From: Tipula vernalis
Taxonomy: Eukaryota; Arthropoda; Insecta; Diptera; Tipulidae
DNA: 64,000 bases
Direction: 5' to 3'
NCBI GenBank assembly: GCA_958295665.1
Contig: OY282560.1
Span: 101,347,930-101,411,929, forward strand
Shown piece after piece: positions 48,432 to 59,667 of the stretch (the stretch's first letter is position 1; every line of letters starts with the position of its first letter). Below the pieces are notes generated by a model. That model worked only from the letters and a program-made list of their open reading frames with translations, searched no databases and was not told where the DNA came from. The translations under genes and the position numbers were made by a program.

Positions 48432-48556
48432 ATCGAGAAATGACCGTATTTCGGTTAATTATTGCTATAAAATTAATTTAAAGACACCAAATTAAAAATA
48501 ATTTTGTCAGAAACAACTTTTGTTTGAACTACTATTTTGTAAATGCAATATTTTCC
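48432..48556 (-). repeat. Right ~125 bp terminal inverted repeat
   Basis: Partner of 47,453-47,577. On the plus strand it reads TTTCGGTTAATTATTGCTAT followed by AAAATTAATTTAAAGACACC and CAGAAACAACTTTTG. Homology fades outward near ATTTACAAAATAGT. Confidence 0.85.
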
Positions 48557-49102
48557 GGGAAAATAGAGAAAATCGATTTTTTATACCCCTTTCGACCCAC
48601 TACATGGTTTCCGCGGATCTGTAAAATTCCTAAACTTTTCTATTTTGCGAATTTTTGGCCTATTTTGAACCTATAACCAAGGTTTAACGGTAATTAAGGA
48701 TTTGAGCAATGCACAACTGAAACTTTAAATTTTTAGTATTTTAGTTACCTTTAGTTTAGAATTTAAAGATAAGTCGTTAAAATTTTAAATATTTAAGACA
48801 GGCTAGGCTGGTTGCTTGCAATATTCAAATATCCTGATTACTGAAAGAGTGCGATTTGTTTATAATTTTTTAATTTAGATCACTCATAAAGTCATTTACT
48901 GAATATATGCTTTCCCCTATTCTGGAAGGATTAGAAGAAGCATATCTAGCGCTACAAGAGTTACTCTTTGAGTTGAGTGGGATTTTTGAAGTTATACTTC
49001 TTTGCGCCCGTTGTATCCCACATTGGGATGGGGTGTTGGTCGAGAAACCGCGTCACGCGTAACTAGTAAAATCCAAACTGCTACAAAAAATTAAATATTA
49101 AA
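48557..49102. other. Non-coding DNA
   Basis: No gene or repeat was recognised between the TIR-flanked element and element X copy 3. Confidence 0.5.
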
Positions 49103-49622
49103 AAAAAAATTGAGGTGTGGCCAACACACGACTTTCTTTTACGAATAGAGAATTTTGAGAAATTTTATTTTTTTCTTAATTTTTTTTTTTAATCTTTTAT
49201 TTTTTATTTTTATTTGTTCTTAATTTTTGGAAACATTTTGTATTAAGTAGTTTTTTGTAAACCTTATACTTTTTAAGATATTTGCAAACCAAATTTTCTG
49301 GACCAAGGGAGTGGCCACTTCCGGTTAGCCGATTTGGAGTAAAATTCACTGGGACCTCCCAATTTATCAAAAAAGCTTAAATCTGAAGTTTCAGTTCTAT
49401 TGGTTAAACCATCTGGACTGTAGAGAGGACACAGACAGACTGACAGACTGACAGACTGACAGACTGACAGACTGACAGACTGACAGACTGACAGACAGAC
49501 AGACAGACACCATTTCGAAACCCACTTTATCGGACTCAGGGGACCTCAAAACAAATAAATCTCTAAAAATCTCAAGGTCCAAAATTTTCATGATTACTAT
49601 ACTTTATTTTACTAGAGTAAAA
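49103..49622 (-). mobile_element. Interspersed element X, copy 3 (inverted)
   Basis: Reverse-complement copy of 27,738-28,219 and 39,664-40,230, ending at both sides with the same family termini (AAAATTGAGGTGTGGCCAAC on the left, TTTTACTAGAGTAAAAG on the right). It includes a GACAGACT microsatellite at about 49,431-49,508. No satellite monomer abuts it, unlike copies 1 and 2. Confidence 0.85.
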
Positions 49623-49993
49623 GAAAGTAAAATCACTTTGAAAATGGGATTACACACAGGAGAGATTTTTGTTTTTTTTTTTGTGCACGTAGTTGTTTGT
49701 CAATTCTCGCGATTGAATTTTTTTGAACCAAGCGAAAAATTTTTATTTCGTAAATACTTAAATATATAAATAATATATTTGTTTGGTCGACACAAAAGTC
49801 GACATTTCGGGAGATAGATGCGGATGGAATGTACAGGGGATAAATAAAATATTTTTTCTCATAATAAAGGTTAGACAGAATATTGAGTTTTAAAGATTCT
49901 TTGATTTTTATAATATGTTGTTTTTTATATAGAAAATTATAATCCGGGACTACATATTGTTTTTTGATTATTTTTGTTTAGAAATCAACAATA

Positions 49994-50782
49994 ATGAACG
50001 AACGACACTCGAACTTATTGACAACGGAATATGACACTGAAATAGGGGGTCTACATAAAGTTAATAGATTTTTAGAAAACAAATCCAACATAAATACGAG
50101 GAATGCTGCATCTCGTGATTCCGAGTTCGAGAACAATGATCGTGATGAAGACACTCCACAAATGGGCATTGACGAACAAAGTATGGAGAGGAAAAGGAAG
50201 AAAGCAGAGTACAACAGAAATTGTAACGCAAAAAAAAAAAATTGGTGGATGACGAAAATTCTATCGCTGAAAGAAAGAGAAAACGCGCGGAATATTAGAG
50301 AAAGTACCGTGAAAAGAAAAAAGAACTTGAAAAACAAAACGCTCTGGATACAGGAGAATCTGATACAAAAAACGAACAATCAAAGAAAAACGCTAACCAA
50401 GACATTGAAACTAATCGGAAAAAATTAGCTGTCGCGCGAAAAACTACCGGGATAGAAATACGGGAAATTCATCAAATTGCAGACAACGATTCGCAAGCAC
50501 CTGAATTTGCAAGCAAAGATGTACCACGAACCAAAAAAAATATTCATTGCTCGCAAATAGTAGGGCCCTCACATAGACAAGTGCCATTTGTCCGAAAAAA
50601 TCCAATCCATGTTTCACAGATAGCGGGTCCATCTACAAAAGAAGTTCCCAGAATTCCTACGGCAGAGTGTCCCGGTAGAAAGCGATTATGAAGACCATGA
50701 TCAGGAAGTTGATTGTGATAATCTTGACAATAATGATAATGAAGACAGAGAAAACGACATAAACAATATTCAGATGGAATAG
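49994..50782 (+). pseudogene. Helitron protein N-terminal basic region
   Basis: The frame opens MNERHSNLLTTEYDTE, then carries repeated ERKRKKAEYNRN and, after a frameshift in a run of A residues near 50,231, ERKRKRAEY ... REKKKELEKQN. Further on, SQIVGPSHRQVP and SQIAGPSTKEVP form a short internal duplication. An acidic end follows. Repeats of ERKRxRAEYxRxYREKK are typical upstream of DUF6570 in insect Helitrons. It is broken by frameshifts and a stop near 50,780. Confidence 0.7.
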
Positions 50783-50823
50783 TATCAACAATCACTGCAG
50801 GGTAATGTTTATACATCGTACAA

Positions 50824-51460
50824 TCAATATATTTATGCACATGAGTTTTTAAATAAATTTATCAATAACCCATTCAGTTATCCTTGTGACGTGTGTGATC
50901 GCCTTTGGTTCAACAAGGATTTAAAAATAGTGCTTAATCAAAATGATTCAGAAAATATTACACTCAAGGAAAATAATTACGGTTCATAAACAAAATTTCA
51001 CAATATGTTCTACGTGCTTTAGAAGCATTAAAAAGAATCACATTCCACAATTATCCATTTATAATGGCTTCAAATATCCGGATGATTTACGTAATCATCC
51101 ATTAGATTTGGTAACCGAACGATTAATATCCCCTCGCATTCCGTTTATGCAAATAAGACGTCTTCGACATATCAATGGCCAGTATGGAATTTATGGACAA
51201 GTTATAAACGTCCCAGTAGAGGTTGATAATATGATTAAGAAGTTACCCCGCGATGTGGATGATGATTATTGTATCAATGTACTTACATATTAAAAGAAAG
51301 AAAATTCATAAATCGAGTTTCGTACAAGGATTGGTGAATAAAAGGGTAGTAAAAATATGGCTAAAATATTTAATACAAACGCCGTTGTATACTACGCACC
51401 AAATTACAATTGATGATAGTTTTTTAAACTGTAACGAAGATAATGACTGTGACAACAATA
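50824..51460 (+). pseudogene. Helitron DUF6570-like region
   Basis: Contains FLNKFINNPFSYPCDVCDRL (Cys pair), then after a frameshift ICSTCFRSIKKNHIP (second Cys pair), LSIYNGFKYP, then LVTERLISPRIPFMQIRRLR, GQYGIYGQVINVPV, IKKLPRDVDDDYCINV, and after another shift HKSSFVQGLV ... TPLYTTHQI. The paired cysteines and the ERLISPRIPFMQIRRL block are characteristic of the Helitron-associated region. At least two frameshifts are present. Confidence 0.85.
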
Positions 51461-51534
51461 ATTGATTTGGAATGTGGATTTCTACCTTAGAATCACACCG
51501 GGAGCACATAATGTGCCAATCAGCACTTTCCTGA

Positions 51535-52228
51535 AGAACTTTCTTTCCCTGGAATATATCTAGGACACTTCATAGAATTCAGAAAGGGAGTTAATGTCAC
51601 GCCTTTTATGATGGCAACGAGTGAATTAAGACGATCAGATAGACGTGGCGTAACTCCATATCATTTATTATATATGGCAATGAAAATAATGAGAATCAGA
51701 GTCAAAGACTCTCTCACCATAGCCTTTAAACATGTAGGGAAGAATACTAAGATTACAAAGGAACAGATAGTATCAGAAGATTACATTCAAGGATGTATCG
51801 AAAGTAACCTAGCTTTTTTAAGATCTATACCAAATTCAGCTTGGTATTGGTCTGAAAATAAAAAGATCTATTTGCTATGATTCGTCAATTAGGGAAACCA
51901 ACGCTATTCTTTACGATTAGCGCAAATGAGATTGGATGGCCAAATTTATTGCAATTAATTTACAAATTACGGAACAAAAAATTAATTTCAAAAAAAGAAG
52001 CCGAACAATTAGAATACATGAACCAGAGTACTCTAATTAATGAAGACGCTGTTACATGTGCACTGTACTTCAACAAATTAGTTAATGTTATCATGAGTAT
52101 ATTACAATCCAAAAGATTCAGCCTATTGAAGAAGTACAGAATTATATATTACTTCAAGAGAATTGAGTTTCAACATCGAGGAAGCCCACATGCTCCAAGA
52201 AAATCACATCCAATCGTGCGCAAGAATG
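51535..52228 (+). pseudogene. Helitron Rep (Helitron_like_N) region with broken HUH motif
   Basis: Reads EELSFPGIYLGHFIEFRKGV, then FMMATSELRRSDRRGVTPYH, then LTIAFKHVGK, LRSIPNSAWYW, a stop-interrupted join near 51,880, QLGKPTLFFTISANEIGWP, and IEFQHRGSPHAPRK. The Rep HUH motif of Helitrons normally ends GSPHAH. Here a deletion replaces the second His with Pro and removes the following segment, including the expected catalytic tyrosine region. Rep carries out DNA nicking and joining in rolling-circle transposition, so this copy cannot do so. Confidence 0.88.
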
Positions 52229-52670
52229 CAGATTCGAAGCAGAAAACGACGACTATACTGATTTTGATCATTTTTATACACAAAATAATATTGCTTCGGA
52301 TGAGAAATATTTAAATATTTTACGAGCGGGAATAAAGCGTCCACGAGTGTTTGTGAAACGTCAACCTTCAGAAAAATGGCATAACCCCTTTAATCCGTTT
52401 ATATTTAATATGGTTAAGTCAAATACCGACATTCAATTGATTACGGAAGAGTATTCTTGTGCGGCATACGTTGTTGAGTACGTTAATAAAACAAATCGCG
52501 GCGTGAGTAATTTACAGAGGAAAATTATAGAAACTATGAATGAAAATCCCGAATTTGATATAGTAGATATAACGAGGAGTTTAAGTGTTAATCTTTTAAA
52601 CAATACGGAGATGACTGGTCAGGAAGCTGCTTGGTACCTGATGAGAGAGCCGATGTCTAAAGCTTCTTAA
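52229..52670 (+). pseudogene. Helitron post-Rep block
   Basis: Continues as CRFEAENDDYTDFDHFYTQN, then LRAGIKRPRVFVKR, SEKWHNPFNPFIFNMVKSNT, EEYSCAAYVVEYVNKTNRGV, SNLQRKII, and EMTGQEAAWYLMREPMSKAS before a TAA. This is the conserved segment between Rep and helicase, and the last 107 codons (52,347-52,670) are open without disruption. No Walker motif of the PIF1-type helicase follows. Confidence 0.88.
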
Positions 52671-53200
52671 ACGCCAATAAAAGAATTCGAACACAATATA
52701 GATATTGAAAATATCTTCCAACATAACTTCCACCGTCTGGTCCGACGCAGACCTAATTTTTTTTTTAAGTACTTAGATGCACGGAATAAAAGACTAGTAT
52801 ATCAATAAGAAAGAATACTTATTGGTTAACAGATTCTATCTACAACAATATTTCTTAGGAATACTTACTGATGGGAAGCATTTAACAAGGGTAATTTTTC
52901 CGGCGATGCCTTACTTTCGGAAACTAAGCAATTTTTTACCAAAAGGTTCACGGAAGAGGAACTTCCAAAATTGAATTGAAAAAATCTCCTAACTATGTTA
53001 CACTATATTCATAATCAGAAGAAAAAACCATCACAATAAACAAATGAAAACACTCAGTGAGTCTCTCGGAAATACACATTCTGAAAGAGTTGGATGAACC
53101 AAAAGCTTAAGGGTTCAAATTTAAGCCAAAATGAACAGAAACAAATCCAAGGAATGGTACTCAAAAATACCGACGGAACTTAACTACCGACGGTTTAAAC
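52671..53200. other. Possible eroded Helitron downstream part
   Basis: Short stop-separated frames continue on the plus strand (for example NIDIENIFQHNFHRLVRRRP), but I cannot match them to Helitron helicase. It becomes AT-rich non-coding DNA toward 53,200. Confidence 0.3.
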
Positions 53201-55893
53201 AAAAAAAAAAAATAATAAATTACCACAAAACTAATAATAAACTTACCTCTTCAATTTACGATTAAATTTCTAGAAAATCTCCAAATTATTTCCGTCATAG
53301 CCATACACATATTTAATACAAATTTTTATTTAAATCACAATTAACACTGGTGAACATTACTTAAGTAGTATTATTGCACATTTGAATTTTTTTTCTTTTT
53401 TTCCTTTTTCTTTTGTAAACAAATTTTCATATCACATCCCCAAACAAATTAATAAGATCACAATTTACTTCTTTTTATCGATCACAAAAATATTTATCAC
53501 TTCATTTATTTTTTTTATTTTTTTTATTATTACTTATAACAATTTTATTTACTACAACTACTATTTAACTACTTATTTTTCACTTCAAAAACTATATATG
53601 TATAATATAAAAACATGATCTGTAAAATAAAAAAAAAAATAAAAAAAACGGAAAACTAAATAAAATAAGATCACACAAAACTACTTGATCTACACACACC
53701 GAAGAAAAACAAAACAAAACTAAACTAAAATAAAAAAACTATAATATTTATAGTAGTAACAAGAGATCAGTAAGTTGTTTTTATAGCACGTGCCATCTGT
53801 ATATATATGATATAAATACAATATAAAATTCGCGATCAACGATCGTTTACAACAACAACAAAACAAAAACTTTATAAGAAAAGAAATCAATTCGATGAGG
53901 AGATGATCAAAATAGATGTTGTGTAAAATGTAGTGATCAATTATTACAAAACAATAATTATTATAGTTTTTCGTTTGGTTTTATATTTTTAGTTAATAGC
54001 TAGGTGACAAACGATCGATCGAACTTCGAAATTACATAGGTAAAAAAATTTTATTATATTCACGCGATCTTCTTTGCCGATCGTCTTTTTTTTGTTTTTT
54101 ATTTTTATTTTTTATTTTTATTTAATTTATGAGTGGATTGTCCAAAAAATAAAATATAATAAAATTTATAAGAAATATATAAAACAAGTTTTTTTTTTAA
54201 CGAATAAATTAAAAATAAAAAACCACTGTGAAAAAAAGTCGTTAGATTGTCTTTCAGAAATCTCAAAAACAAAAAAAAATCACTTTGCTTCAAAAGAAAA
54301 ACTAAACAGACAAAAAAAAAATCGTATTGTGTATTTGATGTTATATTTTCCACTTTATCAAAAAAAAAAAAAATTATTTATATTTTATACAACAAAAAAA
54401 TTTTGTTTTTTATTTTTTATTTCGATCTAAGTGCCCCGTTATTCACGATATCACGTTCCAAAATGAACTGAATGAATGAAACTTCTTATTAATAAAATAA
54501 TATTTTCGTAAAGAAGACGACAAGGAAAAAAGCTTAAAATACAAAAAAAACTAAATAAATATAAAGAAAACAAACGACAAACTAACTGAAGTCAAGAAAT
54601 CGACTGAACTGAATTAAAAAAGAAAATAACAAAAAAAAACAAAAGACTCGACGAAAAAATCTTTTAAGCACTCACTATCTTTCTCTTTTTCATTTGTTTA
54701 TTTTCGTTTTTTTTTTTTTTTTTTTTTGTTGCTAATTTGACTTATTAATATAATTATTATTATTTTTTCTTATCACTATCTCGTTCTGGCGCGTGCAAAT
54801 TATTTTTTTTGTTTTTTTTTTGCTATTTATCCGAGACGAGAGAACGATACAATCGATATTAATGACGTATATTCGTATATTTATGTATGTACAATTAATT
54901 ATGCACGAATCGCGAATTTTTTCTATATAGTCATCTTTATCGTTTTGTCGTACAAATATTAAATTTATTAATAATATTTGTTTCGTTTGTGCAGTATTCC
55001 ATACATACATATGTACGTATGTATGGACATAATAAATCCTAATAAAATATGTATACAGTTGATTAAATAATTATGTTATGCAAAATTTATATGATAGCGT
55101 GCGACACTGACATCGATTGTGTTACATACGTATGTATATAATATGTACATATGTAAATAAATAAATCCACGTGTGTTAATCATTATATTTTATGTCTTAA
55201 GTCAATATTATGTTTTCCTTTTGTTTTGATTTATTCCGAATATAATCTGGTAAGACGAAAACAAAAGTATGTAGAAGACAAATGATGATTTTGTTTTTTT
55301 TTTTTTTTGTTTTTTTTATGTAATTGTTTTGTGTGATTTGTAAATATGCCGGCGAGACATACACTCATTTAGCTCCGATATTCATATCGTCGTCTATTCA
55401 TATTAGATATCAAGAGCGCTCACCCGCCACAATCTATCTATATATTATAATTAAGATAACAGCTAAAGAGATCTTTGTTTTGGTTATTTAAAATGTAGAT
55501 AAACGATAGATAATTTATTTTAGATAATTGAGATATTATGCACCGCATATAGGAGTATACTGTGGAAGGGGTGGGGTGGAGGTCTGCTAAACTATATTAG
55601 GTAATTAAATAAGGTTGTTAATTAGCGAATAGAGCTTTTTCCGTCCGCTTCGTACTTTGTTGTGTAAGAGAGGGCTATTCATATGTATATTAAACCAGAA
55701 GTAAAGAAAGACTTACATTTTATTTCGTTCGCATTTAGTGGGTATCCCCACCTTCGATGTCCGATGGTTTAGATATAAATTGTAAGAAAACAACTGTTAG
55801 AGTAGGCGCGTCACATTCACACATATAACCCATCACCACCAATCTTTTCTATCACAAAGTTCCACCAACGCAAGACGATGCAACCATCATACG
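53201..55893. other. AT-rich non-coding DNA with homopolymers
   Basis: Many A/T runs, for example near 54,365, 54,710 and 55,295, and TACATACATATGTACGTATG near 55,000. ORFs here are artefacts of poly(A)/poly(T). The composition resembles 3.1-5.9 kb and 18.5-21.5 kb. No gene is supported. Confidence 0.55.
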
Positions 55894-55902
55894 TAGACTT
55901 AA
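55894..55902 (+). repeat. Target-site duplication, left (TAGACTTAA)
   Basis: TAGACTTAA immediately precedes the left terminal inverted repeat and is repeated exactly at 62,111-62,119, directly after the right terminus. Confidence 0.85.
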
Positions 55903-56247
55903 GTTAGCGTGAAGTTTATGACAAATTGACAAAAAACCTTACAGCAGCAAAAAAAGTGTAAAAGCAAGTATTACACTTTCTACAGAATCTATAAGGAGAT
56001 GGCTTCATATATTTTGTCATTTTTTGACAAAATTGTGTAGCTACACAGGCTAATTCGAAAAAAAATTAATTTTACATTCAAAAATTTTGGAAACTAAATA
56101 AATGTGGTGAGTTGTGTTAAAGCTCAAAGGTAAAATACTAAATAGTTACCAAGAAGTATGTTTTAAAATTATCATTAGGCATTAAAATACAATACTGTAG
56201 ATGTTTTAGCTAAATACAAACGTAAACATTTATTAACCAATGACATG
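55903..56247 (+). repeat. Left terminal inverted repeat, unique part
   Basis: Pairs with the reverse complement of about 61,561-62,110 minus the inserted MITE. Shared blocks include GTGAAGTTTATGACAAATTG, GATGGCTTCATATATTTTGT, ACTAAATAAATGTGG or close variants, and AAACATTTATTAACCAATGA-like sequence before the 173 bp units begin. Confidence 0.9.
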
Positions 56248-57527
56248 TTTCCTGGATCTGAGTATGCCATCACATTGGTATACATTTAGTGGATAATATA
56301 AAGTAATCGCCATATTAACGCGACCCTCAACAAACCGGTGGTCGATTTTACAATAAGACATACACTAAAATTAAGTGTAGTGTATTTTCGAAGGCTAATG
56401 ACTGGCCATCGTAGAGATTGTTCCCTGGATCTGGGTATGCCATCACATTGGTATGCATTTAGTGGATAATATAAAGTAATCGCCATATTAACGCGACCCT
56501 CAACAAACCGGTGGTCGATTTTACTATAAGACATACACTAAAATTATGTGTAGTGTATTTTCGAAGGCCAATAACAGGCCATCGTAGAGATTGTTCCCTG
56601 GATCTGAGTATGCCATTACATTAGTATACATTTAGTGGATAATATAAAGTAATCGCCATATTAACGCGACCCTCAACAAACCGATGGTCGATTTTACAAT
56701 AAGACATACACTAAAATTAAGTGTAGTGTATTTTCGAAGGCCAATGACTGGCCATCGTAGAGATTGTTCCCTGGATCTGGGTATGCCATCACATTGGTAT
56801 ACATTTAGTGGATAATATAAAGTAATCACCATATTAACGCGACCCTCAACAAACCGGTGGTCGATTTTACTATAAGACATACACTAAAATTATGTGTAGT
56901 GTATTTTCGAAGGCCAATGACTGGCCATCGTAGAGATTGTTCCCTGGATCTGGGTATGCCATCACATTGGTATACATTTAGTGGATAATATAAAGTAATC
57001 ACCATATTAACGCGACCCTCAACAAACCGGTGGTCGATTTTACTATAAGACATACACTAAAATTAAGTGTAGTGTATTTTCGAAGGCCAATGACTGGCCA
57101 TCGTAGAGATTGTTCCCTGGATCTGGGTATGCCATCACATTGGTATGCATTTAGTGGATAATATAAAGTAATCGCCATATTAACGCGACCCTCAACAAAC
57201 CGATGGTCGATTTTACAATAAGACATACACTAAAATTAAGTGTAGTGTATTTTCGAAGGCCAATGACTGGCCATCGTAGAGATTGTTCCCTGGATCTGGG
57301 TATGCCATCACATTGGTATGCATTTAGTGGATAATATAAAGTAATCGCCATATTAACGCGACCCTCAACAAACCGGTGGTCGATTTTACTATAAGACATA
57401 CACTAAAATTATGTGTAGTGTATTTTCGAAGGCCAATAACAGGCCATCGTAGAGATTGTTCCCTGGATCTGAGTATGCCATCATATTGGTATACATTTAG
57501 TTGATAATATAAAGTAATCGCAATCAA
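56248..57527. repeat. 173 bp tandem repeat array in left terminus
   Basis: About 7.4 units. TTCCCTGGATCTG landmarks fall at 56,421, 56,594, 56,767, 56,940, 57,113, 57,286 and 57,459, exactly 173 bp apart. Units differ by a few bases (GGTGGTCG/GATGGTCG, ACAATAAG/ACTATAAG), in an alternating pattern. Each unit contains the inverted pair ACACTAAAATTA/TGTGTAGTGT. The minus-strand ORFs of 67-82 codons in each unit are the same translated repeat and lack coding evidence. Confidence 0.98.
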
Positions 57528-57605
57528 TAATTAATTATTAATAATAATTAATTAGTAATTAATAATTAATAAATAATAATTAATGATTAATGATTAATTA
57601 TTACT
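57528..57605. repeat. AATTAATAATTAAT simple repeat
   Basis: A TAAT/AATTA-only tract follows the last 173 bp unit and separates the terminus from the gene's 3' end. Confidence 0.9.
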
Positions 57606-57719
57606 GCTAAGATTTATGCTATTTAGTAAACAGAGAACAACGTCCTTGTACAGTCGCATAAATTTGTTTTCAAAAAAAGTGTAGAAAATCTTCACACCTG
57701 CCGCATAATCATAATATAC

Positions 57720-58420
57720 TTACTTATTAGACTCAATGTATACGAGGGACACCGGGTTAACTTTATTATGGGAGTTAGTTTCTAAAATATCTCCTGCCAA
57801 GTCATCATGTATTTCCCATGATCCAGTTTTTCTTTTGATGTAAGCTACGTAATGGCCTGGGGAATTACGAATTCGTGAATGTTGATAGTGAATAATAGCG
57901 ACCAGTGAAAGATTTATATTTCCCAAATTCAGGTTGCATGTGATTTCATTAATTTTAATGCTATATGTTGTATTGGGATTTATAGATTGAACATCTAAAA
58001 TTGCAAATCCATTCCGGGTTTTTATTTGCAGTTCCTCGGGATTCTCGATGGGTTGTTTACAATTCTTACAATTACTTCCATAAAATTTAAATGAGCTTTC
58101 TATTTGCTTCAAATCTTCCTCTTTAAAATTGACATAGTCAATTGGAAAATAGAAATTGTAATGTTATTATGTTCAATACTTTCAGAAAATTTTGTGATAT
58201 TAAAACACTTCAAAATTAAATTAGTTCTTTTTATATTAGTGGATTGGTCTGCTCCATATCTTATAAAATGACTAATAAACTCAAAAAATTCCGAGTCAAT
58301 TGTTTTTGTTTTTGGTATCAAGTAGGCATAATCTGATAATGCCGCAAACATTATCTGCGATAAAGAATCGAAACCGCATGTAGAATAAATGCTTATTTTA
58401 AAAATGTCTTCATTGATACA
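57720..58420 (-). pseudogene. Ubiquitin-specific protease-like (C19) C-terminal domain
   Basis: The Cys-box candidate is IYSTCGFDSLSQIM (Cys codon 58,378-58,376). About 110 residues later, across a frameshift near 58,135, a CKNCKQP half zinc ribbon appears. The His box is then SPGHYVAYIKRKTGSWEIHDD (His codon 57,854-57,852; Asp pair 25 bp-scale downstream), matching the USP form GHYxAYxxxxxxWxxxDD. The Cys box differs from the usual GNTCYxNSxLQ, but the spacing of C, zinc pair and GHY box fits a short USP. In cells, USPs remove ubiquitin from proteins; a role in the element's life cycle (stabilising transposase or host factors) is speculation. Confidence 0.65.
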
Positions 58421-58699
58421 TGAAAAACTATTTTTTAAAAGTGGGATAATAAATAATTCTGATTCAGTCCAATGCACAATTTCGGATTTGGGATTCTCCA
58501 ACAATTGTTTTGCAGAATATCGTTTTATCACTCGCTTGCCGATGTGCTTGGGAGATTCGTATAATCGTACCTTTTTATTCCAATTTTCAGAATTCTTCAT
58601 ATCATCTGGCTCATCATCCGAACGGTTCGTTTTTAAAGACTTCCTCTTTTGGGAATTAGGTGCTGGTCTTAGAGCATCAGAAACCGCTATAGAATTGAC

Positions 58700-59667
58700 T
58701 AAAAGTTCGGTTTTGTTCTTTAATAAAGCTCCGAATCTTCCGATTCTTAAAAATTTCTTTTCCATGTAAATATTTTTAATATGGCTAAACCACAACTCAA
58801 CATTAGAGTTCGATAAACGCCCTTCTATATTAATAAATTTGGAGTAACATGTACTCCATAGAGGAAGATAAGCAAAATAACGCTTTATTGTAAAGGCTAA
58901 GAATTCTGAACAGTAGAACTCATTTATTTGTAAGTTGCTCAATATCATTATTTTTAGTTTCTAAATTTTGATATAAAAACAAAAAATTTTTATAGAAGTT
59001 GCTTTGGGAATAGTGAGGTTTGTCATTTTCAAATATAATATTTTCACACTCCTGAAAATCGGCTTTGTCAGAATCATTTGCCGATATATTTTCATGGCAG
59101 TAAATATATTTCAAAAATAATGTAAATTTATTATAAGCTTCAACTACAGCGTCAGTTTTGTATTTGTTTGAACAAATAATACAATAAACTTCGAATATTG
59201 TGTATACTTGTTCTAATGTGTCGCAATTTAGTATTACACAAAATATGTCTAGGACAAAATTTTTTGTAATTTTATTAATATTCGGGATTTTTTTTTTTAA
59301 TCTGGATTGATATTATATTTATAAAATGAGTGCAGAAGATAAACACCGATACAATATTCTTAGCGGGAACTTTTTTCGTTTCCATACAATTGTAAGTGTG
59401 TTCCATATAATCTAACACACCCATGTTATTGAATGTATAAAGAATGGCTTGAATATAGGCCCAAGTCCAATCTACTATATACACTAAGGGCAAAGCTATT
59501 TTCGGAATTACCGCCATTTCTGATTTGAATTTCATTAAAAATTCGGATATTGTATTTGTATCATGTTTACTTGATATTAGTTCAGCTACCGGGACAATTG
59601 TTGTACTAACTTTTACTACACATGCATAATAGAGTATTTTCTTACAATAGTGTTTTCTGTGTGACAT
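58700..59667 (-). pseudogene. Mutator-like transposase catalytic core
   Basis: After the first frameshift the protein reads KKILYYACVVKV, VPVAELISSKHDTNTISEFL, and LPLVYIVDWTWAYIQAIL with the second catalytic Asp (59,472-59,470). FIFCTHFINI gives the CxH pair (Cys 59,334-59,332, His 59,328-59,326) that lies between the second Asp and the Glu in Mutator transposases. After the A-run frameshift come FVLDIF, TLEQVYTIFEVY and an insertion-like segment; after another shift, YFAYLPLWS and LSNSNVELWFSHIKN with the likely catalytic Glu (58,798-58,796). This chemistry cuts DNA at the element ends. Pattern D-D-(C2H)-E is complete. Confidence 0.8.

Larger units (their letters stand above)
47453..48556 (+). 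mobile_element. Small TIR-flanked element carrying an unnamed gene remnant
   Basis: The two ~125 bp inverted repeats enclose about 850 bp, almost all of which is a decayed protein gene. No transposase signature is visible, so it is either non-autonomous or the encoded family is itself the mobility gene. The class is unknown and no target-site duplication was found. Confidence 0.65.
49994..52670 (+). mobile_element. Helitron, decayed and lacking the helicase
   Basis: Consecutive plus-strand fragments give the order expected of an animal Helitron RepHel protein: a basic N-terminus, a DUF6570-like region with Cys pairs, the Helitron_like_N/Rep region, and a post-Rep block. The helicase expected next is missing or unrecognisable. 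The typical 5' TC and 3' hairpin-CTRR ends were not located, so the boundaries are only the coding limits. Confidence 0.85.

Noticed and set aside
50444..50840. Minus-strand ORFs opposite the Helitron N-terminal region
   Set aside because: Shadows of the plus-strand Helitron reading, which has recognisable motifs.
56286..57527. Six overlapping minus-strand ORFs of 67-82 codons with nearly identical protein (MSYSKIDHRFVEGRVNM)
   Set aside because: They are the 173 bp tandem repeat read in one frame; 173 is not a multiple of three, so each unit restarts and ends by chance. No coding signal is independent of the repeat.
58389..58769. 126-codon plus-strand ORF opposite the fusion gene
   Set aside because: Antisense shadow of the transposase-USP reading frame; no motif of its own.
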